Shown in pieces: positions 44,719 through 54,126 of a stretch of 64,000 nt of DNA (positions are counted from its first letter, which is position 1; every line of letters begins with the position of its first letter). Under the pieces are notes generated by a model. The model had not been told where the DNA came from and searched no databases. It saw only the letters and a list, made by a program, of their open reading frames with translations. The stretch comes from Roseovarius lutimaris (GTDB lineage Bacteria > Pseudomonadota > Alphaproteobacteria > Rhodobacterales > Rhodobacteraceae). The stretch covers positions 62,001-126,000 of the forward strand of contig NZ_FOVP01000002.1 of NCBI RefSeq assembly GCF_900115165.1, written 5' to 3'. A program made the translations under genes and the position numbers.

Positions 44719-46011
44719 ATGGTCGATATCGCCACCCGTGTTCACAACCACAAATGGAAGATCGACCCGATTGTGCGATCCCTGATCGACACCGATTTTT
44801 ACAAGCTTCTGATGTGCCAATCGGTGTTTCGCAACAAGGCCGATACACAGGTCAGCTTTTCGCTGATCAATCGAAGTAAATCCATCCGTCTGGCCGAGCT
44901 GGTCGATGAGGGCGAGCTTCGCGAACAGCTTGATCACATCCGCTCGCTGTCTTTGTCGCGGGGTGAAAGCACCTGGATGCGCGGCAATACGTTTTACGGC
45001 AAACGCCAAATGTTCACGCCCGAATTCATGGATTGGTTCGAGACGCTGCGCCTGCCGCCTTATCAGCTTGAAAAACGCGACGGGCAATATGAGCTGACGT
45101 TCGAGGGATCCTGGCCCGAAGTGATGCTTTGGGAAATTCCGGCGCTGGCGGTGTTGATGGAGCTGCGCTCGCGCGCGGTGCTCAACACGATGAAAAAGTT
45201 CGAGCTTCAGGTGCTTTATGCCCGCGCGATAACCAAGCTCTGGGAAAAGGTCGAACAGCTGCGCGGTATCCCCGGCCTTCGGATTGCCGATTTCGGCACC
45301 CGCCGCCGCCATTCCTTTCTCTGGCAGGATTGGTGCGTGCAGGCGATGACCGAAGGGCTTGGCGAGGCTTTTGTCGGCACCTCCAACTGTCTTATCGCCA
45401 AGAATCGCGACCTGCCGGCGATTGGCACCAATGCGCATGAATTGCCGATGGTCTATGCGGCCCTGGCGCCAAACGACGCCGCGCTCAAACGCGCGCCCTA
45501 TGACGTGCTGAGCGATTGGCACGAAGAACATGACGGCAACCTGCGCATCATCCTGCCCGATACTTACGGCACCGAAGGTTTCCTGCGTGACGCGCCCGAT
45601 TGGCTGGCCGGGTGGACCGGCATCCGGATTGATAGCGGCGATCCTGCAACCGGCGCCGAAACCGCGATCCGCTGGTGGAAAGAGCGCGGGGAAAACCCGC
45701 AGGATAAAATGGTGATCTTTTCCGACGGGCTTGATGTCGAGAAAATCATCGCCCTCCATCATCAGTTTTCGGGTCGGGTGCGCTGTTCCTTTGGCTGGGG
45801 CACATTGCTGACCAACGATTTTCGCGGCCTGACAGAGGACGACGCCCTTGCGCCGTTCTCTCTGGTCTGCAAGGCGGTCTCGGCCAATGGTCACCCGACC
45901 GTCAAGCTATCTGACAACCCCCGCAAAGCCATGGGCCCCGCAGATGAAATCGCCCGCTACAAACGGGTGTTCGGGGTCGGAGAGCAAGAGGCGCTGGAGG
46001 TGGTGGTTTAA
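44719..46011 (+). CDS. pncB: Nicotinate phosphoribosyltransferase
   Basis: It forms nicotinate mononucleotide from nicotinate and PRPP for NAD salvage. At 430 residues it has the N-terminal SLIDTDFYKLLMCQ, FGTRRRHSFLWQDW, GTSNCLIAKNRDLPAIGTNAHELPM with the phosphorylatable His, and IRIDSGDP. The ATG at 44719 is set by GGAG eight bases upstream; the GTG at 44713 is too close. It is monocistronic. The 270 bp upstream hold the divergent allE and pncB promoters; I see no other feature there. Confidence 0.95.
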   Translation: MVDIATRVHNHKWKIDPIVRSLIDTDFYKLLMCQSVFRNKADTQVSFSLINRSKSIRLAELVDEGELREQLDHIRSLSLSRGESTWMRGNTFYGKRQMFTPEFMDWFETLRLPPYQLEKRDGQYELTFEGSWPEVMLWEIPALAVLMELRSRAVLNTMKKFELQVLYARAITKLWEKVEQLRGIPGLRIADFGTRRRHSFLWQDWCVQAMTEGLGEAFVGTSNCLIAKNRDLPAIGTNAHELPMVYAALAPNDAALKRAPYDVLSDWHEEHDGNLRIILPDTYGTEGFLRDAPDWLAGWTGIRIDSGDPATGAETAIRWWKERGENPQDKMVIFSDGLDVEKIIALHHQFSGRVRCSFGWGTLLTNDFRGLTEDDALAPFSLVCKAVSANGHPTVKLSDNPRKAMGPADEIARYKRVFGVGEQEALEVVV

Positions 46012-46046
46012 GCGGTTTTCCTAGAGGATGGACCTATCCCATGACC

Positions 46047-46075
46047 CGTAGGGTGGGTGAAACCCACGCGCTGCC
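46047..46075. repeat. Short hairpin repeat of the GTAGGGTGGGTGAAACCCACG type
   Basis: Between pncB and the desaturase gene, GTGGGT (46053-46058), a GAA loop and ACCCAC (46062-46067) form a hairpin inside CGTAGGGTGGGTGAAACC and the following CACGCGC. From memory, closely similar elements are scattered between genes in many proteobacteria. Only one copy is in this window. Confidence 0.45.
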
Positions 46076-46101
46076 TTGGTCGTATCAAGAGACCGGCGCG
46101 T

Positions 46102-47160
46102 TCAGACCGTTTTGGCTTCTGAAAAGGAAATCAATCGTCGGCTCTGATCGTCCCAAAGCTGAAGCTTCACGCAGCTGATGCTTTCGCGAATTGTCAGGCG
46201 CTGCGCCTGATCAAGCTTGGGGTGATCACGCAGGATTTCAGAGAGGCGATAGAACGGCACCCGGCTTTGAAGATGGTGCACGTGATGTGCGCCGATATTG
46301 GCCGAAAACCAGCGCAGGATGCCGGGCAGGATGTAGTGCGAGCTGCCATGCAGGGCCGCATCGTGAAGCTGCCAGTCCGGGTCTGGATCCCAGCAGGTCT
46401 CTTCAAACTGATGCTGCACATAAAACAGCCAGACCCCGATCGACGCCGCCACCACGACCGTTGGCACGAACACGAGAAAGATCGCAGCCAAGCCGCCAAA
46501 ATAGGCCAAGCCGACCAAAACGGCGGTCAGAACCACATTCGTGCCCATCGCGCTTACCCAATAGCGCCATCCGGCGCCCATCAGGCCAAGCGGCAAACGG
46601 TTCTCGAGGAAAAACAGGTAGGACGGCCCCAGCACAAACAGGACAAAGGGATTGCGGTAAAGCCGGTATTTCAACTGTCCAAAGCGCGAGAGGCCTTGAT
46701 ACTCTGTGACCGTAAGGGTCATCACGTCGCCCATGCCACGCTTGTCGAGGTTCCCGGCAGAGGCGTGATGCACCGCATGGGTACGCCGCCAGACATCATA
46801 GGGTGTCACGGTCACAACGCCCAGGGCGCGACCGATCCAGTCATTCAGCAAACGATTGCTAAAGAACGATCCGTGGCCACAATCATGCTGAATCACAAAC
46901 AGGCGTACAAGAAACAGGCCGTTGAAAACCGACAGGGCGGCGGCAAGAAAATAGCTGAACGACAGGCTCCAGAGGGCAAGCGCCCAAATCGCCAGAAACG
47001 GAATCAGTGTCACGAAAAGCTCGAACACGCTTCGCGCGTGCGATGGTTCCCGGTAATTGGCAAGAATGCGGACCCAAATACGTGCGTCTTCGGTGTCGGA
47101 CGCCGCGACAGCCTGTTCTTGGGCTGCTGTGACAGCAGGTGACATCAGGTTCTGAGCCAA
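46102..47160 (-). CDS. Membrane fatty acid desaturase
   Basis: A 352-residue di-iron membrane desaturase. The three histidine boxes are intact: HDCGHGSFF, HAVHHASAGNLD and HHVHHLQSRVPFYRL. Four or more membrane helices (about 50-110 and 175-240) surround them. It inserts a double bond into acyl chains; the delta-12/omega-6-like HDCGH box suggests that group, but regiospecificity cannot be read from sequence. The start may be TTG 47160 (GAGGG upstream) or ATG 47145. Confidence 0.9.
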   Translation of the reverse strand: MAQNLMSPAVTAAQEQAVAASDTEDARIWVRILANYREPSHARSVFELFVTLIPFLAIWALALWSLSFSYFLAAALSVFNGLFLVRLFVIQHDCGHGSFFSNRLLNDWIGRALGVVTVTPYDVWRRTHAVHHASAGNLDKRGMGDVMTLTVTEYQGLSRFGQLKYRLYRNPFVLFVLGPSYLFFLENRLPLGLMGAGWRYWVSAMGTNVVLTAVLVGLAYFGGLAAIFLVFVPTVVVAASIGVWLFYVQHQFEETCWDPDPDWQLHDAALHGSSHYILPGILRWFSANIGAHHVHHLQSRVPFYRLSEILRDHPKLDQAQRLTIRESISCVKLQLWDDQSRRLISFSEAKTV

Positions 47161-47622
47161 ATCGAGATATCCCTCAGCGTTTGGGCTGCGATGTTGCAGC
47201 CAACGTAGGTTTCGGGCACGCCATGATCCGGGTCCCGTCGTCAGTATTAGGTGTCGCTACTCTTGCGGTGCTGTCGACCATGAACACGGCCGCCGAAAAG
47301 CCGTGCAGTCTATCGTTTGTCAACAAGCGCATGTACCTCCAAAGAGCCAAAGGATGTTGATGGCAAGGTTTTTATCCATCAAGGTCCACCCAATTCCATT
47401 ACCGCCAAAGCATAGCAGTTCAAAGATTAAGAAGACACGTCTACCCGTCAAACCGTGACGCTTGCTATTTTGGAATTGACGTAAAGACAAGCATTAGATG
47501 GGCATCCTACCCGGCAAGCCGGTCGTGACGGTGCAAAATCGTGTCTTTGGGGCCGATTATGGCCGAGCATTTTGACGCAGGTGCGGCGATTGGTCCTTGT
47601 CACCTGAGACACCCCTAACCTC
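47161..47622. other. Long intergenic region without a recognisable gene
   Basis: This is the longest gap in the window, about 460 bp. It is more AT-rich than its surroundings around 47340-47500. It holds the desaturase promoter (reading left) and the 3' flank of the winged-helix gene. A small hairpin CCGGC-AA-GCCGG is at 47511-47522. A 73-codon frame at 47139-47360 has no plausible protein features. I find no tRNA or known RNA family. Confidence 0.6.
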
Positions 47623-48327
47623 TCAGATGACCCGGATCACGTCCTTGTCGATCGCAAGCATGTAACCGCGTCGCGCGATATTCTTGACCAGAAGTTCGCT
47701 CACAAGCTGATTTCCCAAGGTGTCGCGCAGGCGCTTGATCCGGGTGGCGCCGGCCGCTTCTTCGCAATCGGATGCGTTGCGGCCCGAAATCACGCCCTCA
47801 ATCTCGGCCCCGGTCATGACATCGTCATCCATCCGCGCCTCGGCCAGAACCGACAGGGTTTCCATCGCCGCATCGGTTAGCTTGAAACCCATATTGTTGA
47901 GATACACGGTTTTCTCGTCGCGGCTTATCAAGAGTGAACTTACCTGAATGCCAGAGCGTTCAATCTGGGCCATGCGGCGATTGAGGGTGATCAGCATCAC
48001 CAGAAATACAAGCGCCGAAACCAAAAGAGCGGTGGCAAAGACCAACAGAACGAAGATCACCATACGGTAACTTGTCAGGGTTTCGGAAAATGCCGTGCCC
48101 GAGAGGGCGAGAATTTCCAGAAGCTTGATATCGGTCCGCGCCGTCAGCGCATCGTTTTCCACAAATATCCGCTCGACCCGCGCGTTGAACGCATTGGCGT
48201 CCGGCAGGTTGAGAAACAGGAACACCGCCGCGATCGTCAGGATCGCAACGATGGCCACGACGCCAAGAACCACAACACGGTTGCCCGAGCGCCGCGCATC
48301 GGCGGCTGTACCGATCAATCCCCGCAC
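47623..48327 (-). CDS. Membrane-anchored winged-helix (OmpR/PhoB-type) regulator-like protein
   Basis: A 234-residue protein I cannot name. Two strongly hydrophobic helices (about 18-40 and 88-114) flank a periplasmic loop of about 47 residues. The C-terminal half (about 125-234) resembles an OmpR/PhoB-type winged helix: FKLTDAAMETLSVLAEAR, then GATRIKRLRDTLGNQL and NIARRGYMLAID, as in hIkrLR..l....GYrl. It therefore looks like a membrane-bound transcription factor with the DNA-binding domain after the membrane segments, the reverse of ToxR. The GTG start has AGGAG six bases upstream. It follows a small secreted-protein gene by 24 nt. Confidence 0.7.
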   Translation of the reverse strand: MRGLIGTAADARRSGNRVVVLGVVAIVAILTIAAVFLFLNLPDANAFNARVERIFVENDALTARTDIKLLEILALSGTAFSETLTSYRMVIFVLLVFATALLVSALVFLVMLITLNRRMAQIERSGIQVSSLLISRDEKTVYLNNMGFKLTDAAMETLSVLAEARMDDDVMTGAEIEGVISGRNASDCEEAAGATRIKRLRDTLGNQLVSELLVKNIARRGYMLAIDKDVIRVI

Positions 48328-48351
48328 GCGGATCTCCTTTGTATACCCAAC

Positions 48352-48585
48352 CTACTTTTCCTTCTTCGACAGCACCTTGAGAAGCTTAAGCCCCTTGCGC
48401 GCCAATTTTGCGCGCAACGCCGCCTCCGCAGAAGGGCAGGGCGCGTTGACGGTGGTAACATCATAAAAAAGCTCAAGCGGCTTGTCGCGCTTGGCCTTGT
48501 ATTCAATCTGACAGGCGGCCTGCGCGCCGGTGGCGGCGAGGCTCAGGCCAAGAGCCATAAGAATTATCTGTGCGATGTGTTTCAT
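48352..48585 (-). CDS. Small secreted protein with two cysteines, unknown function
   Basis: A 77-residue protein of unknown function. A signal peptide (about 1-23, ending ATGAQAA) leaves a mature part of about 54 residues. It has one Cys right after the cleavage site and another in VNAPCPSAEA, able to form one disulfide, and a very basic C-terminus (KLARKGLKLLKVLSKKEK). It is first in a two-gene operon with the membrane winged-helix protein, so it may be a partner or ligand of its periplasmic loop; that is inference. Confidence 0.65.
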   Translation of the reverse strand: MKHIAQIILMALGLSLAATGAQAACQIEYKAKRDKPLELFYDVTTVNAPCPSAEAALRAKLARKGLKLLKVLSKKEK

Positions 48586-48618
48586 GCGGGCAAGATGCGC
48601 CGAACCCCACGGCTATTC

Positions 48619-48689
48619 AATAACCTGTGACGTGAAATGAACCGAAGACAGGCTGTTATCTGATAACATCGGGGCGTTATTGCCTGTCT
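48619..48689. promoter_or_regulatory. Nested inverted repeats with four GTTAT/ATAAC half-sites
   Basis: A perfect dyad TGTTATC-T-GATAACA (48654-48668) lies inside a larger 8-bp inverted repeat AGACAGGC/GCCTGTCT (48646-48653 and 48682-48689). The half-site ATAAC/GTTAT occurs at 48620, 48655, 48663 and 48676. It lies in the region shared by the winged-helix operon (-) and the basic exported protein (+), so it is a good candidate operator. Confidence 0.55.
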
Positions 48690-48781
48690 GAACGGGTTGA
48701 CCCCATCTTCAGTGCATCGCGAATGGTCATGCAGGCCGACGCTTTGACATCACTGTCATGAAACCTGAAAGGAAAGAGATC

Positions 48782-49126
48782 ATGCACCGCAAGTTTATCG
48801 CAATCGTCCTGGGCGCCGCCCTTGCCGTTACGGGCCTGAGCACCACTCCAGTGCGCGCACAGGATCGCGGCGAGACCGCCGCCATCATCGCAGGCGTGGC
48901 CGCCCTTGCCATCATCGGCGCCGCCGCTGCCAGTGACCGCAAACATGACCGTCGCAAGGATTACGTCACACGCGGACATGGCCATAATTACGGACACCAG
49001 AATCGCCGCTACAAGCAAAAGCGTCATTACAAGCAAAAACGCTATAATCGCGGCCACCGCGCGCATCAGAATGGGAACCGGAACTCCCATCGCCATATCC
49101 AGCAACGGCGTCAACACGGAAGGTGA
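48782..49126 (+). CDS. Exported His/Arg/Tyr-rich basic protein, unknown function
   Basis: A 114-residue protein of unknown function. A signal peptide (about 1-26, ending PVRAQ) is followed by a small-residue hydrophobic stretch (AAIIAGVAALAIIGAAAA, about 32-49) that may be a second membrane or glycine-zipper-like helix. The last 60 residues are extremely basic and rich in His, Arg, Tyr, Asn and Gln, with a short tandem repeat YKQKR. The ATG at 48782 follows GAAAGGA. The tail could bind metal, nucleic acid or anionic envelope polymers. Confidence 0.65.
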   Translation: MHRKFIAIVLGAALAVTGLSTTPVRAQDRGETAAIIAGVAALAIIGAAAASDRKHDRRKDYVTRGHGHNYGHQNRRYKQKRHYKQKRYNRGHRAHQNGNRNSHRHIQQRRQHGR

Positions 49127-49221
49127 TCAGCGCGGTTTATTCATCCGCCAGTCTGTGGAGCAAAGGGAAGGGGGCACCTCTTCCCTTTTGCATTTCCGGG
49201 CGCACTGTGCGATCCGAGGCC

Positions 49222-49842
49222 ATGTCCGGCCCCGATTACACCCACGAAACGCTTGCCCTGTCTCAGGGGTTTACTCTGATCGCCGGGGTCGATGAGGTTG
49301 GGCGCGGCCCGCTTGCCGGGCCGGTGACCGCGGCGGCCGTGATCCTTGACCCCGATCATATTCCGGCAGGCCTTAACGATTCAAAGAAGTTGAGCGCGAA
49401 ACGCCGCGCCGCGCTTTATGACGCGCTGTTGGGTTGCGCCGATGTGTCGGTCGCCCATGCAAGAGTTGCAGAGATTGACGAGATCAACATCCTGCGCGCC
49501 TCGCACCTGGCGATGGAGCGCGCGGTTCAGGGTTTGCGGCAAACCGCCGATATGGCGTTGATTGACGGCAACCTTATTCCGCGCGGTCTGAGCATTCCGG
49601 CGCAGGCGATTATCAAGGGCGATGCGGCCTCGGTCTCGATTGCGGCGGCGTCGATTGTTGCAAAAATAACGCGCGACCGCATTATGGGGGCGCTTGCGCA
49701 ACAGTTTCCCGGTTATGGCTGGGAAACAAACGCAGGTTATCCGTCAAAAGGTCACAAAGCGGCACTTCTAAATCTCGGGGTGACCCCACACCATAGACGT
49801 TCCTTCAAGCCGGTACACAACATCTTGTATCAAGGAAAATAA
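49222..49842 (+). CDS. rnhB: Ribonuclease HII
   Basis: It cuts RNA in RNA-DNA hybrids and at single ribonucleotides in DNA. In 206 residues the catalytic residues sit in AGVDEVGRGPLAGPV (Asp-Glu), ALIDGNLIPRG and SIAAASIVAKITRDR. The ATG at 49222 matches the family start. ccrM follows about 100 bp downstream and has its own putative promoter. Confidence 0.95.
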   Translation: MSGPDYTHETLALSQGFTLIAGVDEVGRGPLAGPVTAAAVILDPDHIPAGLNDSKKLSAKRRAALYDALLGCADVSVAHARVAEIDEINILRASHLAMERAVQGLRQTADMALIDGNLIPRGLSIPAQAIIKGDAASVSIAAASIVAKITRDRIMGALAQQFPGYGWETNAGYPSKGHKAALLNLGVTPHHRRSFKPVHNILYQGK

Positions 49843-49852
49843 CTAACCCACT

Positions 49853-51059
<1,207 letters not shown>

Positions 51060-51114
51060 GTTTTACAGAACACCGCCGGTGCCTGAGACCTGACTTATCA
51101 GGCACTTTCCACCT

Positions 51115-51141
51115 GCCCCGCCGCAATGGCGGGGCCTTTTT
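51115..51141 (+). terminator. Rho-independent terminator downstream of ccrM
   Basis: A perfect 8-bp stem GCCCCGCC/GGCGGGGC (51115-51122 and 51128-51135) with a 5-nt loop is followed by CTTTTT. A second hairpin, GTGCCTGA/TCAGGCAC with an 11-nt loop (51079-51105), lies just before it. Confidence 0.88.
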
Positions 51142-51231
51142 CGTTCCGTATTTCCGTCATGCGGTCGGCCCCGTCCTGCGGCGCAATCCTCGCTTGCCCG
51201 TGGGGTTTTCTGCTGCTAAACCTATCGCAAA

Positions 51232-51389
51232 TCCGTTGGGGTGCCTGTGTGTCAGGCTGAGAGGCGATAAGCCAACCCATCGAACCTGATCCGGTTGATA
51301 CCGGCGTAGGAAACGGAAATGCCATGGTTCGTCAAAGCCAGATCAGGCCGCTTTCCGTTTCTGACAAGACTGGAAAGAAAGGCCGCGCG
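51232..51389 (+). promoter_or_regulatory. TPP riboswitch (THI element) and its expression platform
   Basis: The aptamer (51232-51317) has the conserved GGGGTGC, GGCTGAGAG, AACCC, and GAACCTGATCCGG followed by ATACCGGCGTAGGAAA, closed by P1 TCCGTT/AACGGA (51232-51237 and 51312-51317). Downstream, CTTTCC (51351-51356) can pair with GGAAAG (51372-51377), and GGCC (51346-51349) with GGCC (51381-51384), hiding the AAAGG site of thiD. Alternatively AAACGGAAA (51311-51319), which includes the 3' side of P1, pairs perfectly with TTTCCGTTT (51352-51360). This predicts translational control: TPP-bound off, free on. Confidence 0.93.
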
Positions 51390-52187
51390 ATGACCACACC
51401 CACAGCTTTGACAATCGCCGGCTCCGATAGCGGCGGCGGCGCGGGTATTCAGGCCGACCTCAAGACTTTTTCCGCGCTTGGCGTCTTTGGAACCAGCGCG
51501 ATCACCGCCGTCACGGCGCAAAATACCTGTGACGTCACCGATGTTTTTGCCATTCCCAATGCCATGGTCGCCGCCCAGATCGCGGCGGTTTTGGGCGATA
51601 TCAGGGTCGATGCGATCAAGATCGGAATGCTGGGCGATGCCAGCCTGATCGAGACGGTCGCCAAGGCGCTGCGCGGGTTCGCCGGGCCGGTGGTGCTTGA
51701 CCCGGTGATGGTCGCAAAATCCGGCGCGCGTCTGTTGCCTGATGCCGCCCGCAGCGCCCTGATCACGCATCTTTTGCCGCGCGCCGACCTTCTGACCCCG
51801 AACCTGCCCGAGGCGGCAAGCCTTTTGGGTCTGCCCGAGGCCGCCACGGACCAGGAGATGCAGGAGCAGGGCAACCGCTTGCGTGACATGGGGGCCAAGG
51901 CCATTTTGATGAAGGGCGGGCACGGCAAGGGCGATATCTGCACAGATTGGTTGTTGGCCACTGAGGTGGTGCAGCTTGACGCGCCCCGCATCGCGACGCG
52001 CAACACCCACGGCACTGGCTGTACGATGTCATCTGCCATCGCCGCCGGTCTGGCCAAAGGGATGCCTCTGGTGCAGGCGGTCGAGAGCGCGCACCATTGG
52101 CTTCACCGTGCGATTGTCGCCGCCGATAGGCTCGAGGTCGGGCATGGTCATGGGCCGGTGCATCATTTCCACGAGGTCTGGACATGA
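51390..52187 (+). CDS. thiD: Hydroxymethylpyrimidine/phosphomethylpyrimidine kinase
   Basis: It phosphorylates HMP and HMP-P to the pyrophosphate used by ThiE. The 265-residue ribokinase-fold enzyme has the N-terminal TIAGSDSGGGAGIQADLKTF, the ALFGTSAITAVTAQNT-like segment (VFGTSAITAVTAQNT), and the C-terminal NTHGTGCTMSSAIAAGLA with the catalytic Cys/anion hole. The ATG at 51390 follows AAAGG; an earlier ATG at 51324, directly after the aptamer, would add 22 unrelated residues. It opens the riboswitch-controlled thi operon. Confidence 0.95.
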   Translation: MTTPTALTIAGSDSGGGAGIQADLKTFSALGVFGTSAITAVTAQNTCDVTDVFAIPNAMVAAQIAAVLGDIRVDAIKIGMLGDASLIETVAKALRGFAGPVVLDPVMVAKSGARLLPDAARSALITHLLPRADLLTPNLPEAASLLGLPEAATDQEMQEQGNRLRDMGAKAILMKGGHGKGDICTDWLLATEVVQLDAPRIATRNTHGTGCTMSSAIAAGLAKGMPLVQAVESAHHWLHRAIVAADRLEVGHGHGPVHHFHEVWT

Positions 52188-53170
52188 CCACACCGGTGAT
52201 CATTCGCGGCGCCGGGGTCGTCGGGCTTTGCGTTGCATCGGAACTGCGCGCACGCGGGGCGTTAGTGACCCTGCTTGACCCGGCCCCCGGTCCCGGCCCG
52301 CAGGCCTGTTCATGGTGGGCGGGTGGCATGCTGGCGCCATTTTGCGAAGGCTATACCGCCGAGGAACCGGTCGTGCGTTTGGGTCAGGAGGCCGCCACCT
52401 GGTGGCAGACCCACGGCGCAGAGGTGCATCGCAATGGATCGCTCGTTGTCACCCTTGCGCGGGATCGGGCCGAGCTCTCGCAATTCGCCCGTCGGACCAG
52501 CGGTCATGAAACGGTATCTGGCGCGAATTTGGGCGGGTTAGAGCCGCTTTTGGCCGATCAGTTTGATCGCGCGCTGTTTTTCAAGGACGAGGCGCATATC
52601 AATCCGCGCCAGTCGCTGACCACCCTACGCGCGCGCCTGATCAAGGATGGCGTGACCTTTGAACAGACCAATGCGGCGCCGACCGCCCCGAATGTGATCG
52701 ACTGTCGCGGGCTTGCGGCGCGCGATGCGCTCAAGGACCTGCGCGGTGTCAAGGGCGAGATGGTGATCCTACGTGCGCCGGATCTTACTTTGTCGCGCCC
52801 GGTCCGGTTATTGCATCCGCGCTTTCCTCTTTACATCGTGCCGCGCGGCGATGGGGTGTTCATGCTGGGTGCGACCCAGATCGAAAGCGGCGAACGCGGG
52901 CGCGCCTCGGTGCGCTCGGTGATGGAACTGCTGTCGGCGGCCTATGCGCTTCACCCCGCCTTTGGCGAAGCCGAGCTTTTGGAAATTGGCACCGACGCGC
53001 GCCCGGCCTTTGCCGACAACCTGCCGCGCATTCGCAGGCGGGGCGGCACGATCTATGTGAACGGCTTGTTCCGGCACGGGTTTCTTCTGTCGCCTGCTTT
53101 GGCGCGAATGCTGGCGGATTTGGTGCTCGACGGTCAGATACCGGAGGTGATGGATGAAGATCATAGTTAA
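52184..53170 (+). CDS. thiO: Glycine oxidase ThiO
   Basis: This FAD enzyme oxidises glycine to iminoglycine, the thiazole precursor used by ThiG. At 328 residues it has the dinucleotide site IRGAGVVGLCVASELRARG (about 5-23), SWWAGGMLAPFCEGY, and the C-terminal GLFRHGFLLSPALARMLADLV. The start overlaps the thiD stop (ATGA) and the 3' end overlaps thiS by 17 nt, so translation of the operon is tightly coupled. Confidence 0.93.
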   Translation: MTTPVIIRGAGVVGLCVASELRARGALVTLLDPAPGPGPQACSWWAGGMLAPFCEGYTAEEPVVRLGQEAATWWQTHGAEVHRNGSLVVTLARDRAELSQFARRTSGHETVSGANLGGLEPLLADQFDRALFFKDEAHINPRQSLTTLRARLIKDGVTFEQTNAAPTAPNVIDCRGLAARDALKDLRGVKGEMVILRAPDLTLSRPVRLLHPRFPLYIVPRGDGVFMLGATQIESGERGRASVRSVMELLSAAYALHPAFGEAELLEIGTDARPAFADNLPRIRRRGGTIYVNGLFRHGFLLSPALARMLADLVLDGQIPEVMDEDHS

Positions 53171-53351
53171 CGGCGCGGCGCATGACACGGCGGCGACCAC
53201 ATTGGCCGGCCTGTTGGATGAATTGGGTCACGGGCAGGCCAAGATCGCCACGGCGGTGAACGAGGCCTTTGTGCCCGCTGCAATGCGTGAAAAACAGACC
53301 CTAACCATGGGCGATCGAATCGAAATCGTTGCCCCGCGGCAAGGAGGCTAG
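53154..53351 (+). CDS. thiS: Sulfur carrier protein ThiS
   Basis: A 65-residue ubiquitin-like protein ending in the required Gly-Gly (residues 64-65). Its C-terminus is adenylated by ThiF and then carries the sulfur that enters the thiazole ring. The [11 protein letters not shown] start and [13 protein letters not shown] end are typical. It overlaps thiO by 17 nt. Confidence 0.93.
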   Translation: MKIIVNGAAHDTAATTLAGLLDELGHGQAKIATAVNEAFVPAAMREKQTLTMGDRIEIVAPRQGG

Positions 53352-53352
53352 C

Positions 53353-54126
53353 ATGCCTATCTTTTACGAGACAGAGGTCAATTCACGGCTCATGCTTGGC
53401 ACGGCGCAATATCCCTCGCCTGCCATTCTGGCGCAGGCGTTCAAACGCTCGGGCGCGGGAATTGCCACGGTCTCCGTGCGCCGCGAGGCGGGCGGCGAGC
53501 GCGCCGGTCAGGATTTCTGGGATCTGATTGCCGATCTGGGAGTCAAGCTGCTGCCCAATACCGCCGGGTGTCATTCTGTCCGCGAGGCGGTGACCACCGC
53601 ACAGATGGCGCGCGAGTTGTTTGACACACCATGGATCAAGCTTGAGGTGATCGGCCATGCCGACACCCTGCAACCCGATCCCTTCGGCCTTGTCGAGGCG
53701 GCGCGCATTCTTACCGATGACGGGTTTCAAGTGTTTCCCTATTGCACCGAGGATCTTGTGCTTTGCGATCGCCTGATCAAGGCAGGTTGTCGTGTGTTGA
53801 TGCCTTGGGGCGCGCCGATTGGCACGGGTTTGGGTCTGAATAACGTCTACGGGCTGCGCTCGTTGCGGGCGCATTTCCCCGATGTGCCGCTGGTGGTGGA
53901 TGCCGGTCTTGGCCTGCCCAGTCAGGCGGCGCAGGCGATGGAACTTGGCTATGACGCGGTTCTGCTCAATACAGCCGTCGCCAAGGCCGGTGATCCGGCA
54001 ACAATGGCCGAAGGGTTTGCCCGCGCGCTTGACGCCGGGCGACTTGCGTTCGAGGCCGACCCGATGGAGCCGCGCGATATGGCGGCCCCGTCAACGCCGA
54101 TCCTTGGCAAGGCGTTTTTGGCATGA
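53353..54126 (+). CDS. thiG: Thiazole synthase ThiG
   Basis: It builds thiazole phosphate from deoxyxylulose 5-phosphate, iminoglycine and ThiS thiocarboxylate. The 257-residue TIM barrel has the Schiff-base Lys96 in [26 protein letters not shown] and [15 protein letters not shown]. The ATG at 53353 follows an ideal AAGGAGG that overlaps the end of thiS. The stop overlaps thiE in ATGA. Confidence 0.95.
   Translation: MPIFYETEVNSRLMLGTAQYPSPAILAQAFKRSGAGIATVSVRREAGGERAGQDFWDLIADLGVKLLPNTAGCHSVREAVTTAQMARELFDTPWIKLEVIGHADTLQPDPFGLVEAARILTDDGFQVFPYCTEDLVLCDRLIKAGCRVLMPWGAPIGTGLGLNNVYGLRSLRAHFPDVPLVVDAGLGLPSQAAQAMELGYDAVLLNTAVAKAGDPATMAEGFARALDAGRLAFEADPMEPRDMAAPSTPILGKAFLA

Noticed and set aside
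47139-47360. A 73-codon frame in the long intergenic region
   Set aside because: No ribosome site, signal peptide or domain is visible, and it overlaps the desaturase start.
51324-51389. Earlier start for thiD directly after the aptamer
   Set aside because: It would add 22 residues with no family similarity, and the switching hairpin would then lie inside the coding sequence. ATG 51390 has the better ribosome site and fits ThiD proteins.
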